From Oscillospiraceae bacterium (GTDB taxonomy: Bacteria > Bacillota > Clostridia > Oscillospirales > Oscillospiraceae): 47,977 bases of DNA. A program made the position numbers and the translations under genes. The stretch lies in the NCBI GenBank assembly GCA_020025545.1, contig JAHHRX010000013.1, forward strand, positions 1-47,977, in the 5' to 3' direction. Below, piece by piece: positions 33,501-40,919 of this stretch; positions within the stretch are counted from its first letter, which is position 1, and every line of letters starts with the position of its first letter. The notes under the pieces were generated by a model, which was given only the letters and a program-made list of their open reading frames with translations, did no database searches and was not told the DNA's origin.

Positions 33501-33696
33501 TTACGCAATCCGGGATTCCTCCGGAAATCTTATCAGCTGCGCAACGGAAAGCCGCACATGGTCCTCCATGTGGCACCGAGGCTACGGCAAGCTCACCATT
33601 CCTTCCATGCCGGAAACCCCCGGCCAGTACTCCGTTGAGATCTTCTTCAACGGCGCCTCTGTAAAAAAACAGAGCTTTGAAATCACAGATGGTTAA
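30550..33696 (+). CDS. Membrane-anchored protein-kinase-like protein with FN3-like ectodomain
   Basis: A 1048-residue protein. Residues about 14-285 have a Ser/Thr-kinase fold: K43 (KYIVKVI) matches the ATP-anchoring Lys, the catalytic loop reads YLYVNLKPSNVF (HRD becomes YVN, with N162 in place of the catalytic Asp; K164 and N167 kept), and DFG reads DIG (D180). No GxGxxG loop is seen. A very acidic Glu/Pro/Ala/Asp-rich linker (about 285-540), a basic patch, a membrane helix (about 547-567) and several fibronectin III-like extracellular repeats follow. It is probably a pseudokinase or weak kinase. The TTG start follows AGAAGGAGG. Target and signal unknown. Confidence 0.85.
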   Translation: MSEPQLISPLLDGFIMGDPISNHDGIRCCPAMQMETERKYIVKVISIPASQSKLDALLLAGAFSDKSSALAYFKDLADGIADEAALLQQLSRLEEFVSYEGWQVVPMEDEAGYDVYLLGAYRPTLEYRLQRGGMTHLGAVNLGLDLCAALAVCRRLGYLYVNLKPSNVFIRNDREYRIGDIGFIRTDSLPYVSLPEQYRSSYTPPEISDAYSTLNDTMDVYAVGRILYQAYNDGALPESSDNPPPPCYADPEMAQIILKACAADPQERWKDPTQMGQALVEYLQRNEVNDVPIIPVPVAAEVPEEETVQADAEPSTDQILAEVDQALEPEEQQTPDAPEETAAEEAVASKEEPPAEDSPAEDAGAEEPDNSVGDSVPEDTDISEVSSVSAEGAVPEVDTVTDDAPPDDEAEAEPEENESPGEASEAPDEDEAENADSPADEENNLDTAEILAQADDIIAHQLPDPVVAPEPIEVPIPVPIPAEDVQEQAEESDDASLSDEASSQAEAEDPANPLESTDEAPEEEIEDPAAKMSEDSPGKPAKCHRKKLIITVSTLLVLILLSLGGYLFYEHYYLQPLLDINLQGSEDKLTVVLNSEIDDRLLTVVCTDPYGNALRSSVEDGTASFEALPPGTAYKIQVQIGGFHKLTGKTQTSYTTPNQTVISDFQAVTGSEDGSVILSFTVQGPENSDWIIEYTAADETPGQVTFSGHVATVTGLTIGKEYTFRLKPAEELYLSGTDSVTYVASKVITAGNLTVQGFTENALTAVWEVPEGASVASWSVRCYNDAGFDQIISVTEPKAVFENLDPNGAYTIEVTAESMTASARAYVSANSVTIHEITVDSSNANQLTVNWKSEGTAPEGGWLLLYTVDGMEQQVVKCDGNSGVILPQIPGGRYVFTIQAANGVSVFGGTLAYEAPAASAFSGYLLKADDISLRMCVTPNVANWNHYNVANSAYTTSFAPGVSASFVMTLMRDYKGSSDNIVTLYAIRDSSGNLISCATESRTWSSMWHRGYGKLTIPSMPETPGQYSVEIFFNGASVKKQSFEITDG

Positions 33697-33711
33697 ATTC
33701 CCGGCATTTCG

Positions 33712-33742
33712 CTTCCCTCCGACGCATACCGCCGGAGGGAAG
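33712..33742 (+). terminator. Weak terminator or hairpin after the pseudokinase
   Basis: CTTCCCTCCG pairs with CGGAGGGAAG (10 bp), followed only by TTCTCTGT, so termination may be partial and the next gene may be read through. Confidence 0.5.
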
Positions 33743-33795
33743 TTCTCTGTCCGGATATTAAGCACATCCCCGTCTTTTCCTTAGGAGGAACCCCC

Positions 33796-34335
33796 ATGCG
33801 CGGAAAAAGTCACCAACAGTTAGGACAGTATCTTGTCCATCAGCATTTTACAGAAACCCCCAAGCGATATCGCAAAGCCTTTTTGTTTGGCTGTACCGAG
33901 CCGGACAGAAATCCCACCACCTATTTTAAAGGCTCCATTCGCAGTCAATGGCTGCGAGGGCACAACTGGGGCAACGCTGAAAAATATATGCAGAGAGTAG
34001 CCAAGCGGCTGGAAAAGCGCAGACGCCTGCATCTCTGGGATTACTATTCTATGGGAAAGCTGATCCATTATACAGCAGATGCCTTCACCTCTGCCCATAA
34101 TGATTTCTTCCCAAAAGATCTTCAGGAACACCGGAACTATGAGCACCGGCTGCAAAAGTATTTTCTTTCCTATCTTGTGCAGTGCCGGTGTCATCGGCAG
34201 AGGGCAGCCGGCAGCATCATGGATGCCATCCGATTCTATCACCGCCAGTATGCCGTAACCCCCATCAGTGTCAAAACCGACTGCCACTACAGTGTTTATG
34301 TTACCAGCCTTGTGGTTACCACACTGATGGCCTGA
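33796..34335 (+). CDS. Zinc-dependent phospholipase C/P1-nuclease-like protein
   Basis: A 179-residue protein with no signal peptide. The helical, His-rich pattern, especially GKLIHYTADAFTSAHN with the preceding Trp-Asp (LHLWDYYSMG), matches the zinc-dependent phospholipase C / S1-P1 nuclease fold. Further His and Asp residues (H5, H17, D85, H131) could complete the metal site. It is shorter than secreted PLC enzymes (about 240+) and appears cytoplasmic, so substrate and activity are uncertain. TTAGGAGG precedes the ATG. It lies 99 bp after the pseudokinase and ends before the shikimate promoter. Confidence 0.7.
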   Translation: MRGKSHQQLGQYLVHQHFTETPKRYRKAFLFGCTEPDRNPTTYFKGSIRSQWLRGHNWGNAEKYMQRVAKRLEKRRRLHLWDYYSMGKLIHYTADAFTSAHNDFFPKDLQEHRNYEHRLQKYFLSYLVQCRCHRQRAAGSIMDAIRFYHRQYAVTPISVKTDCHYSVYVTSLVVTTLMA

Positions 34336-34399
34336 CCCAAATGATCGGCGCCCGGCTCATCCGGGAGCTTTTTCGTGTCCTTCTCAAAGAAATTTGCTC

Positions 34400-34428
34400 T
34401 TGCATTATGGAATAACCGATGGTATAAT
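34400..34428 (+). promoter_or_regulatory. Promoter of the shikimate operon
   Basis: TTGCAT (34400-34405), a 17-bp spacer and perfect TATAAT (34423-34428). Transcription should start near 34435, about 25 nt before the leader-peptide ATG. Confidence 0.8.
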
Positions 34429-34459
34429 GTCACTATTATAGTAAACGGAGGCTTACCAG

Positions 34460-34525
34460 ATGTTCGGCATGATCTTTGCAGCACAGTATTATAACTACTA
34501 TTACTTTTTTGAACTGCAAAAGTAA
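34460..34525 (+). CDS. Phe/Tyr-rich leader peptide of the shikimate operon
   Basis: A 21-codon frame with AACGGAGG upstream. It encodes M-F-G-M-I-F-A-A-Q, then Y-Y-N-Y-Y-Y-F-F, then E-L-Q-K, and ends in two stop codons (TAA TAG). Nine of 21 residues are Phe or Tyr, and no Trp or His occurs. It lies between a strong promoter and a strong terminator in front of genes that make Phe and Tyr. This is the expected design of an attenuation leader, where ribosome stalling on Phe or Tyr codons reports starvation. It is too short to be a functional protein. Confidence 0.8.
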   Translation: MFGMIFAAQYYNYYYFFELQK

Positions 34526-34615
34526 TAGCGATTTGTGTTGCCAAGATTTCAAGACTACGCTTCTGTAAGCATTTACAGGCGCCGCACAGGATCGCATCTG
34601 TGCGGCGCTTTTTTT
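34498..34615 (+). promoter_or_regulatory. Transcription attenuator of the shikimate operon
   Basis: Three perfect hairpins follow in order. Hairpin 1: CTATTACTTTT (34498-34508, the Tyr/Phe codons) with AAAAGTAATAG (34518-34528, around the leader stop). Hairpin 2: CTGTAA-GCAT-TTACAG (34563-34578). Hairpin 3, the terminator, is at 34579-34615. An alternative pairing of TTTGTGTTGC (34532-34541) with GCCGCACAGG (34581-34590), nine of ten positions including G-U pairs, could act as antiterminator when hairpin 1 is blocked by a stalled ribosome. The pairing scheme is inference; the hairpins are seen. Confidence 0.7.
34579..34615 (+). terminator. Attenuator terminator before aroF
   Basis: GCGCCGCACAG pairs with CTGTGCGGCGC (11 bp, GC-rich) around an 8-nt loop, followed by TTTTTTT. 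It lies 20 bp before aroF, so it must be regulated or leaky for the operon to be expressed. Confidence 0.92.
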
Positions 34616-34634
34616 ATTATTAGGAGATATGACT

Positions 34635-35636
34635 ATGATTGCTGTTATTAAAAACGGAACCACCACTGCCCAAATTCAGCACCTTGTAGATTGGCTCAAG
34701 CATATGGATTTGGATGTACATATTTCCGCCGGTAAGGAGGTCACCATCCTCGGACTCATCGGAGACACCAGCCGTGTGGATATGGAACTGCTGGGCAGCC
34801 TGGAAATCGTAGAATCTGTCAAGCGGGTTTCCGAACCCTTTAAGCAGGCAAACCGAAAATTTCACCCCAACGATACCGTTATTACCGTAGGCGATGCCAA
34901 AATCGGCGGCGGACATTTCGGCATGATTGCAGGCCCCTGCAGTGTAGAAAACGAGGAGCAGATCATTGGGGTTGCTTTGGCCGTCAAGGCCTCCGGGGCC
35001 AACATTCTCCGGGGCGGTGCTTTCAAGCCCAGAACCTCCCCTTACGCCTTTCAGGGGCTTAAGGATGAAGGCATCCACCTGCTTCTGAAAGCAAAAGAGG
35101 CCAGCGGTCTGCCCATCATCACAGAAATTATGAATATCAGCGCTCTGGATCTTTTTGCAGATGTTGACATCATTCAGGTGGGTGCCCGGAATATGCAGAA
35201 CTTTGATCTTCTAAAAGAACTGGGCAAAACCAAAAAGCCCATTCTGCTGAAGCGCGGACTTGCCAACACCTTACAGGAGCTTCTTATGAGCGCCGAGTAT
35301 ATTATGAGTGAGGGCAACGAAAATGTTATTCTCTGCGAGCGGGGCATCCGCACCTTCGAAACCTCCACCCGCAACACTTTGGATCTGTCTGCCGTCAGCG
35401 TTCTGCATGAGCTCAGCCACCTGCCTGTGGTGGTAGATCCCAGCCACGCCACCGGCAAATCCCGCCTTGTGACGCCCATGGCCTGTGCAGCGGCAGCCGC
35501 CGGTGCTGACGGCATTATGGTGGAGGTACATAACAATCCCGCCTGTGCCCTCTGCGACGGTGCGCAGTCCCTCACTCCGGCGCAGTATGATGTACTTTGC
35601 GATAAGGTTCGCAAAATCCGGGAGGCTATCCGATGA
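34635..35636 (+). CDS. aroF: 3-deoxy-7-phosphoheptulonate synthase (type I-beta, with N-terminal regulatory domain)
   Basis: A 333-residue first enzyme of the shikimate pathway, condensing PEP with erythrose-4-phosphate. A ferredoxin-like N-terminal domain (about 1-75) resembles the feedback-sensing domain of Thermotoga DAHP synthase. The barrel has AGPCSVE near residue 98, the PEP-binding KPRTSPYAFQG, KRGLANT and DPSHATGKS. I favour the ATG at 34635 (eight bases from AGGAG) over the ATG at 34629, which is too close to it. First gene of the operon behind the attenuator; its stop overlaps tyrA by 4 bp. Feedback by Tyr or Phe is inferred from the domain. Confidence 0.95.
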   Translation: MIAVIKNGTTTAQIQHLVDWLKHMDLDVHISAGKEVTILGLIGDTSRVDMELLGSLEIVESVKRVSEPFKQANRKFHPNDTVITVGDAKIGGGHFGMIAGPCSVENEEQIIGVALAVKASGANILRGGAFKPRTSPYAFQGLKDEGIHLLLKAKEASGLPIITEIMNISALDLFADVDIIQVGARNMQNFDLLKELGKTKKPILLKRGLANTLQELLMSAEYIMSEGNENVILCERGIRTFETSTRNTLDLSAVSVLHELSHLPVVVDPSHATGKSRLVTPMACAAAAAGADGIMVEVHNNPACALCDGAQSLTPAQYDVLCDKVRKIREAIR

Positions 35637-36463
35637 CCGTCGGTATTCTGGGTCTGGGGCTCATCGGCGGCTCCATGGCCAGAGCCTTTGCCAAAGCAGG
35701 GCATCGGATTTTGGCTGCCGACAATGACGAATCCATTTTTGCCTTTGCCCAGCTGGCAGAGGCTGTCCACGGAAGTCTGGGCGAAAGCAATATTTCCCAG
35801 TGCGATCTGATTCTCCTTTCGGTCTATCCCGAGGACTGTATTGTATGGCTGGAAGAAAATGCCCGGTATATCTCCCCTGCCGCTCTGGTAATGGATTGCT
35901 GCGGCACTAAGGAGCAGATCTGCAAACACTGCTTTCCTCTGGCAAAAAAATACGGCTTTACATTTGTAGGCGCACACCCCATGGCAGGCTCCCATTTTTC
36001 CGGATTCAAATACAGCCGCTCCAACCTCTTTCAGGGTGCGCCCATAGTGCTGGTTCCCCCCAGCTTTGACGATATGCAGCTGATTGAGCGTGTGCAGACC
36101 GCACTGGCTCCCTGCCGTTTCGGTTCTTTTTCCCTCTGCACCGCCGAGGAGCATGATAAGCGCATTGCTTTCACTTCACAAATGCCCCATGTGCTGAGCA
36201 ATGCCTACATCAAATCCCCCACTGCATCGGCACACAAGGGATTTTCTGCCGGAAGTTATCGGGATCTGACCCGGGTGGCGTGGCTCAATGCCAATATGTG
36301 GGCACAGCTTTGCATGGAAAACCGGGAAAATATGCTTTTTGAGCTGGATCAGTATATTGCATCCCTGTCCGCTTATCGGGATGCTTTGAATAACCGCGAT
36401 ACTGCCGCTTTAAAAGCGCTTCTGGAGGAAGGACGAATACGCAAAGAGGAGGTAGACAGATGA
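35633..36463 (+). CDS. tyrA: Prephenate dehydrogenase
   Basis: A 276-residue NAD(P)-dependent enzyme that oxidatively decarboxylates prephenate (or arogenate) towards tyrosine. The Rossmann opening GILGLGLIGGSMARAF is followed by the active-site region GAHPMAGSHFSG and the all-helical dimerisation domain. It lacks the C-terminal ACT domain found in Bacillus TyrA, so direct feedback control is unlikely. The start overlaps aroF and the stop overlaps aroB, each by ATGA. An Asp (D28) after the second strand suggests NAD rather than NADP. Confidence 0.94.
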   Translation: MTVGILGLGLIGGSMARAFAKAGHRILAADNDESIFAFAQLAEAVHGSLGESNISQCDLILLSVYPEDCIVWLEENARYISPAALVMDCCGTKEQICKHCFPLAKKYGFTFVGAHPMAGSHFSGFKYSRSNLFQGAPIVLVPPSFDDMQLIERVQTALAPCRFGSFSLCTAEEHDKRIAFTSQMPHVLSNAYIKSPTASAHKGFSAGSYRDLTRVAWLNANMWAQLCMENRENMLFELDQYIASLSAYRDALNNRDTAALKALLEEGRIRKEEVDR

Positions 36464-37512
36464 AGACCGTTTCCATAAAGGCTTCAAGCTCCTATGAAAT
36501 CAAAATCGGCAGCCGGCTGTTTTCCACCCTTGGACAGGAGGCCGCTGCCACGGTTTCCGGCAGAAATGCGGTAATTGTAAGCGACAGCAATGTTTTTCCT
36601 CTCTATGGCAAAAAAGCAGAAGAAAGCCTCAGAAATTCCGGATTTCATGTGTTTTCCTTCGTTTTTCCTGCTGGTGAATCCAGCAAAAACGGAGAAACCT
36701 ATTTGCGTATTCTCAATTTCCTTGCGCAGAATCAAATCACCCGCAGCGACCTTTTACTGGCCCTTGGCGGCGGTGTTGTGGGAGATCTTACCGGCTTTGC
36801 CGCAGCCACCTACCTGCGCGGTATCGCCTATATTCAGCTGCCCACCACAGTGCTGGCAGCAGTGGATTCCTCGGTAGGCGGAAAAACCGCCATTGATCTT
36901 CCGGCGGGCAAGAATCTGGCAGGCGCCTTTTATCAGCCCAGGCTCGTACTCTGCGACACTGACACCCTTTCCACCCTGCCTGCGGAAATTTTCCGGGACG
37001 GCTGTGCCGAAATCATCAAATACGCAGTTCTCTATGATCCCGGTCTCTTCGCTCACCTTGCAGAAAAGGGCTTGGATTTCGACCGTGAAACCGTCATTGC
37101 CCGATGCGTTGAGCTGAAAGGAAATGCGGTCATGCAGGACGAATTTGACACAGGCGAGCGCATGAAACTGAATCTGGGACACACTCTGGCTCATGGCATT
37201 GAGCATTTAAGCGGATTTGCCGTTTCCCATGGGCGCGCTGTCGCTATGGGCATGGCGCTGATCAGCCGTGCCGCTGCTGCAGCGGGATTTTGCCCGGAAG
37301 AAACCGCCCGGGAAATTTCCCGCCTCATTGCCATGTTCGGTCTCCCCACCGAAACAGAATATTCCGCTTGCTCCCTTGCCAATGCCGCACTTTCCGATAA
37401 AAAGCGTTTTGGGGATGTCATCCGTCTGATTCTGCCCCGGGCCATCGGAAACTGTATCATATATCCCCTGCCTGTTCAGCAGCTCCATTTTTTCGTGGAA
37501 GCAGGTCTTTGA
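36460..37512 (+). CDS. aroB: 3-dehydroquinate synthase
   Basis: A 350-residue NAD- and metal-dependent enzyme that cyclises DAHP to 3-dehydroquinate. The NAD site GGGVVGDLTGFAAATYLRG and the following QLPTTVLAAVDSSVGGKTAID are family signatures; the metal ligands are in the NLGHTLAHGIE and SHGRAVAMGM segments. Length is normal. AGAGGAGGT precedes the ATG. Overlaps tyrA by 4 bp, and aroA starts two bases after its stop. Confidence 0.96.
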   Translation: MKTVSIKASSSYEIKIGSRLFSTLGQEAAATVSGRNAVIVSDSNVFPLYGKKAEESLRNSGFHVFSFVFPAGESSKNGETYLRILNFLAQNQITRSDLLLALGGGVVGDLTGFAAATYLRGIAYIQLPTTVLAAVDSSVGGKTAIDLPAGKNLAGAFYQPRLVLCDTDTLSTLPAEIFRDGCAEIIKYAVLYDPGLFAHLAEKGLDFDRETVIARCVELKGNAVMQDEFDTGERMKLNLGHTLAHGIEHLSGFAVSHGRAVAMGMALISRAAAAAGFCPEETAREISRLIAMFGLPTETEYSACSLANAALSDKKRFGDVIRLILPRAIGNCIIYPLPVQQLHFFVEAGL

Positions 37513-37513
37513 T

Positions 37514-38704
37514 ATGGACATTCAAATTTTCCCCGGCAAATTATCCGGCACCATTCCTGCCATTCCCTCCAAATCGCAGGCACATCGTCTTTTGATTTGC
37601 GCAGCCTTTGCAGATGCACCGGTAACGCTGAACTGCCCTGACACCAACGCAGATATTGAAGCAACCGTCCGATGCCTGCAAGCTCTCGGCGCTGACATTC
37701 AACGGACGGCGCAGGGCTATCAGGTGACCCCCGCTGCCGAGATTCCGCCTTGTGCTACACTTCCCTGTGGCGAAAGCGGCTCTACTGTGCGTTTTCTCCT
37801 GCCCGTGGCGGGCGCATTGGGGGTAAGGGCCACATTTCTGCTGGAAGGCAGACTGCCTGACCGTCCGCTTTCTCCGCTGTGGGAAGAAATGGAACGGATG
37901 GGCTGTACCCTTTCCCGCCCTGCCAAGAACCGTGTTCTCTGTCAGGGGAGGCTCCGCCCCGGCGCATACACCATCCGCGGGGATGTTTCCAGTCAGTTCA
38001 TCACCGGACTTTTGCTGGCACTGAATCTTTTGCCGGAGGAAAGCACTCTGCAAATCACCGGGAAGCTGGAATCCCGGCCTTATGTAGACATGACAAAATC
38101 CGCAATGATTTGTTTCTCTGCCGATCCGGAGCATCCGGGACGTTTTCCCTTTCGCTCTCCCAAAGAGCTGACCGTAGAGGGTGACTGGAGCAACGCCTCT
38201 TTCTTTCTGGCAGCCGCAGCTTTGGGAAGTGCCGTCAGCATAACCAATCTTAACGGCAATTCTCTCCAGGGAGATCGGGCTGCAAGCTCACTTCTCCCCC
38301 TACTGGCTGCACGCTCCGCATCCATCGATGCAGGAGATATTCCGGATCTTGTACCCATTCTCGCTGTGGCGGCTGGCACTATGCACGGCGCTGTGTTCCG
38401 CAACATCGGCAGACTCCGGCTGAAGGAATCGGATCGGGTGGAATCCGTGCTTCGCATGATCCGCAATCTCGGGGGAGCGGCCTGCGCCGATGCAAACACC
38501 TTATTTGTAAATGCCGCAGCATACTGCGGCGGTACCGTGGATTCCTGCGGTGACCATCGGATCGCCATGGCAGCTGCCATAGCGGCAACAGTCTGCACAG
38601 GCCCCGTGATTCTGCTGGGTGCTGAGGCAGTTAACAAATCCTATCCCAATTTCTGGCAGGATTTCCGCCGGTTAGGAGGCAATTATGAGCAGTACATACG
38701 GTGA
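37514..38704 (+). CDS. aroA: 3-phosphoshikimate 1-carboxyvinyltransferase (EPSP synthase)
   Basis: A 396-residue enzyme that adds the enolpyruvyl group of PEP to shikimate-3-phosphate. Active-site segments are IPSKSQAHRLL near the start, GESGSTVRFLLP (about 90), SSQFITGLLLAL, RLKESDRVESV and GDHRIAMAAA near the end. The Gly at the position that decides glyphosate sensitivity falls in PCGESGSTVR, but class I or II assignment needs an alignment. It is slightly shorter than the usual 425-430 residues. Overlaps aroC by 20 bp. Confidence 0.95.
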   Translation: MDIQIFPGKLSGTIPAIPSKSQAHRLLICAAFADAPVTLNCPDTNADIEATVRCLQALGADIQRTAQGYQVTPAAEIPPCATLPCGESGSTVRFLLPVAGALGVRATFLLEGRLPDRPLSPLWEEMERMGCTLSRPAKNRVLCQGRLRPGAYTIRGDVSSQFITGLLLALNLLPEESTLQITGKLESRPYVDMTKSAMICFSADPEHPGRFPFRSPKELTVEGDWSNASFFLAAAALGSAVSITNLNGNSLQGDRAASSLLPLLAARSASIDAGDIPDLVPILAVAAGTMHGAVFRNIGRLRLKESDRVESVLRMIRNLGGAACADANTLFVNAAAYCGGTVDSCGDHRIAMAAAIAATVCTGPVILLGAEAVNKSYPNFWQDFRRLGGNYEQYIR

Positions 38705-39770
38705 GTGCTTAAAGCTCTCCATTTTCGGGCAATCCCACGGCGCAGCCATCGGCATGGTGCTGGACGGCATCCCCGCCGGGCTTCCCGTAGATACAAACGC
38801 ATTGCAGGCATTTCTAAGCCGCCGTGCACCGGGCAATGGGGAATATGCCACGCCCCGCAAGGAGGCGGATCAGGTAGAATTTCTCAGCGGTCTTGCAGAC
38901 GGCTTTACCTGCGGTGCCCCCATTGCCGCCGTGATCCGCAATACCAACACCCGTTCTCAGGACTACGCTTCTCTCAGGGACATCCCCCGCCCGGGGCATG
39001 CCGACTATACCGCCCAGATAAAATACGGTGGCTATCAGGATGTGGCCGGCGGCGGGCATTTTTCAGGGCGGCTCACAGCCCCCCTCTGCATTGCAGGCGG
39101 TCTGTGCAAGCAGTGGCTGTCTCTGCAGGGCATCCGCATCGGAGCACATATTGCTTCGGTTGCCGGGAAAGAGGATCTCCCCTTTGATGCCCTGTCTCCG
39201 GAGCTGGATGCCGTGGCAGAAGATTTTCCCGTACTTTCCCCAAAAGCGGGAAACGAAATGCGCAAAGCGATTGCCGCCGCCAAGGCCGACGGTGACAGCG
39301 TTGGGGGTATCGTTGAATGTGCCGCTGTGGGTGTCCCCGCCGGCTTGGGTGACCCCATATTCGGTGGTATGGAAAGCAGACTTGCGCAAATTCTATATGG
39401 TATTCCCGCCGTAAAGTCCGTGGAATTCGGCATCGGGCAGCGTGCCGCTGCCTGCAAAGGCAGTGAATGCAACGACCCATTCTCCATTCACAGCGGAAAA
39501 ATCGTGACTGTTACAAATCACGCCGGCGGCATCCTCGGCGGCATCACAAGCGGTATGCCTCTTTTGCTGCGATGCGCCGTAAAGCCTACTCCCTCCATTG
39601 CAAAGCTGCAACGCTCCGTGAGTCTTAGCAAAATGGAGGAAGTCTCCCTTAAGGTCACAGGCCGGCACGATCCGTGCATCGTCCCCCGGGCCGTTCCCGT
39701 GGTGGAAGCTGCTGCGGCAATTGCAATATTCGATGCTTTTCTGGCAGATCGCCGGGAAATCAGGAGGTAA
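38685..39770 (+). CDS. aroC: Chorismate synthase
   Basis: A 361-residue FMN-dependent enzyme that converts EPSP to chorismate, using reduced flavin as catalyst. The start MSSTYGECLKLSIFGQSHGAAIG carries one of the two active-site His residues. GGGHFSGRLTAPLCIAGG holds further signature residues. ASGK-like and RHDPCIVPRAVPVVEA segments close the fold. Length is normal. TTAGGAGG within the end of aroA is its ribosome site. pheA follows six bases later. Confidence 0.97.
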   Translation: MSSTYGECLKLSIFGQSHGAAIGMVLDGIPAGLPVDTNALQAFLSRRAPGNGEYATPRKEADQVEFLSGLADGFTCGAPIAAVIRNTNTRSQDYASLRDIPRPGHADYTAQIKYGGYQDVAGGGHFSGRLTAPLCIAGGLCKQWLSLQGIRIGAHIASVAGKEDLPFDALSPELDAVAEDFPVLSPKAGNEMRKAIAAAKADGDSVGGIVECAAVGVPAGLGDPIFGGMESRLAQILYGIPAVKSVEFGIGQRAAACKGSECNDPFSIHSGKIVTVTNHAGGILGGITSGMPLLLRCAVKPTPSIAKLQRSVSLSKMEEVSLKVTGRHDPCIVPRAVPVVEAAAAIAIFDAFLADRREIRR

Positions 39771-39776
39771 CGAAAA

Positions 39777-40919
39777 ATGGATATCACTGAGCTTCGCGGT
39801 CAGATTGACAAGATCGATCAGCAGCTTGTTTCACTCTTCTGCCAGCGGATGGATGTATCCGCCAAGATTGCAGACTATAAAAAAGGACATAACCTGCCTA
39901 TTTATGTGCCGACCCGGGAGCGGGAAAAACTTGCCGAGGTTGGAAAGCAGGCCGGTCCCAATATGGAAAACTATACCCGGGTACTTTACTCTATGATGTT
40001 TGAGCTGAGCCGCAGTTATCAAAGCAAACGCAGTCAGCATGAAACACCCCTTTATCAGCAGATCATGCATGCAATCCAAAACACGCCCAAGCTTTTTCCA
40101 CAAACTCCCACCGTAGCCTGTCAGGGCGTGGAGGGAGCCTATTCTCAGATTGCCTGTGAAAAGATTTTCAAGAATCCTTTTATCATGTATTTTAAGAGCT
40201 TTGAGAGCGTGTTCTCTGCCATTGAGCAGGGGCTTTGCCAATATGGTATCCTTCCCATTGAAAACTCCACTGCCGGCTCTGTGAAAAAGGTTTACGATCT
40301 GATGATCCGGCACAATTTTTCTATCGTCCGTACCTTCCGTCTGAAGATTGATCACAATCTGATGGTCAATCCCGGCACGGATCTGGCAGCTGTAAAGCAG
40401 ATTTATAGTCATGAGCAAGCCATCAACCAGTGCAGCGAGTTTTTAAGCACCTTGAAAGGTGTAACTGTCACTCCTGTGGAAAATACTGCCGTCGCCGCCG
40501 AAATTGTAGCTTCCTCCGGCAGAAATGATGTGGCAGCTCTCTCCAGCCGCAGCTGTGCAGAGATTTACGGTCTTAATATTCTCGTCCCCTCTGTGCAGGA
40601 TAAGAACAACAACCGTACCCGTTTTATCTGCATCAGCAAGAATCTGGAAATTTATCCCGGTTCCGATAAAACCAGTATTATGATGGTGCTGAACCACCGT
40701 CCCGGTACACTTTACCGGGTACTGGCCCGGCTTTACGCCTTGGGGCTCAATGTCACGAAGCTGGAATCCCGCCCCATACCGGACAGAGATTTTGAATTCA
40801 TGTTCTATTTTGATTTGGACACTTCCATTTATTCCGAAGAATTTGTCCAGCTCATGTGCGAACTGGACGACCTGTGCGAGGAATTCAAGTACCTGGGCAG
40901 TTATTGTGAGGTAGTGTAA
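39777..40919 (+). CDS. pheA: Bifunctional chorismate mutase / prephenate dehydratase (P-protein)
   Basis: A 380-residue enzyme. The N-terminal AroQ-type chorismate mutase (about 1-85; LRGQIDKIDQQLVSLFCQRM) makes prephenate. The prephenate dehydratase (about 108-290; GVEGAYSQIA, PIENSTAGSV, NRTRFICI with the catalytic TRF) makes phenylpyruvate. A C-terminal ACT domain (about 300-375) has the ESRP motif in LESRPIPDR, which binds phenylalanine for feedback inhibition. The domain order is the standard P-protein. As the only chorismate mutase in the operon it must also feed TyrA. Its stop shares a base with the aroE-aroK start. Confidence 0.96.
   Translation: MDITELRGQIDKIDQQLVSLFCQRMDVSAKIADYKKGHNLPIYVPTREREKLAEVGKQAGPNMENYTRVLYSMMFELSRSYQSKRSQHETPLYQQIMHAIQNTPKLFPQTPTVACQGVEGAYSQIACEKIFKNPFIMYFKSFESVFSAIEQGLCQYGILPIENSTAGSVKKVYDLMIRHNFSIVRTFRLKIDHNLMVNPGTDLAAVKQIYSHEQAINQCSEFLSTLKGVTVTPVENTAVAAEIVASSGRNDVAALSSRSCAEIYGLNILVPSVQDKNNNRTRFICISKNLEIYPGSDKTSIMMVLNHRPGTLYRVLARLYALGLNVTKLESRPIPDRDFEFMFYFDLDTSIYSEEFVQLMCELDDLCEEFKYLGSYCEVV

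Noticed and set aside
34336..34634. Possible T-box or TRAP site upstream of aroF
   Set aside because: No TGGNACCGCG core and no GAG/TAG triplet array are present; the leader-peptide model fits better.
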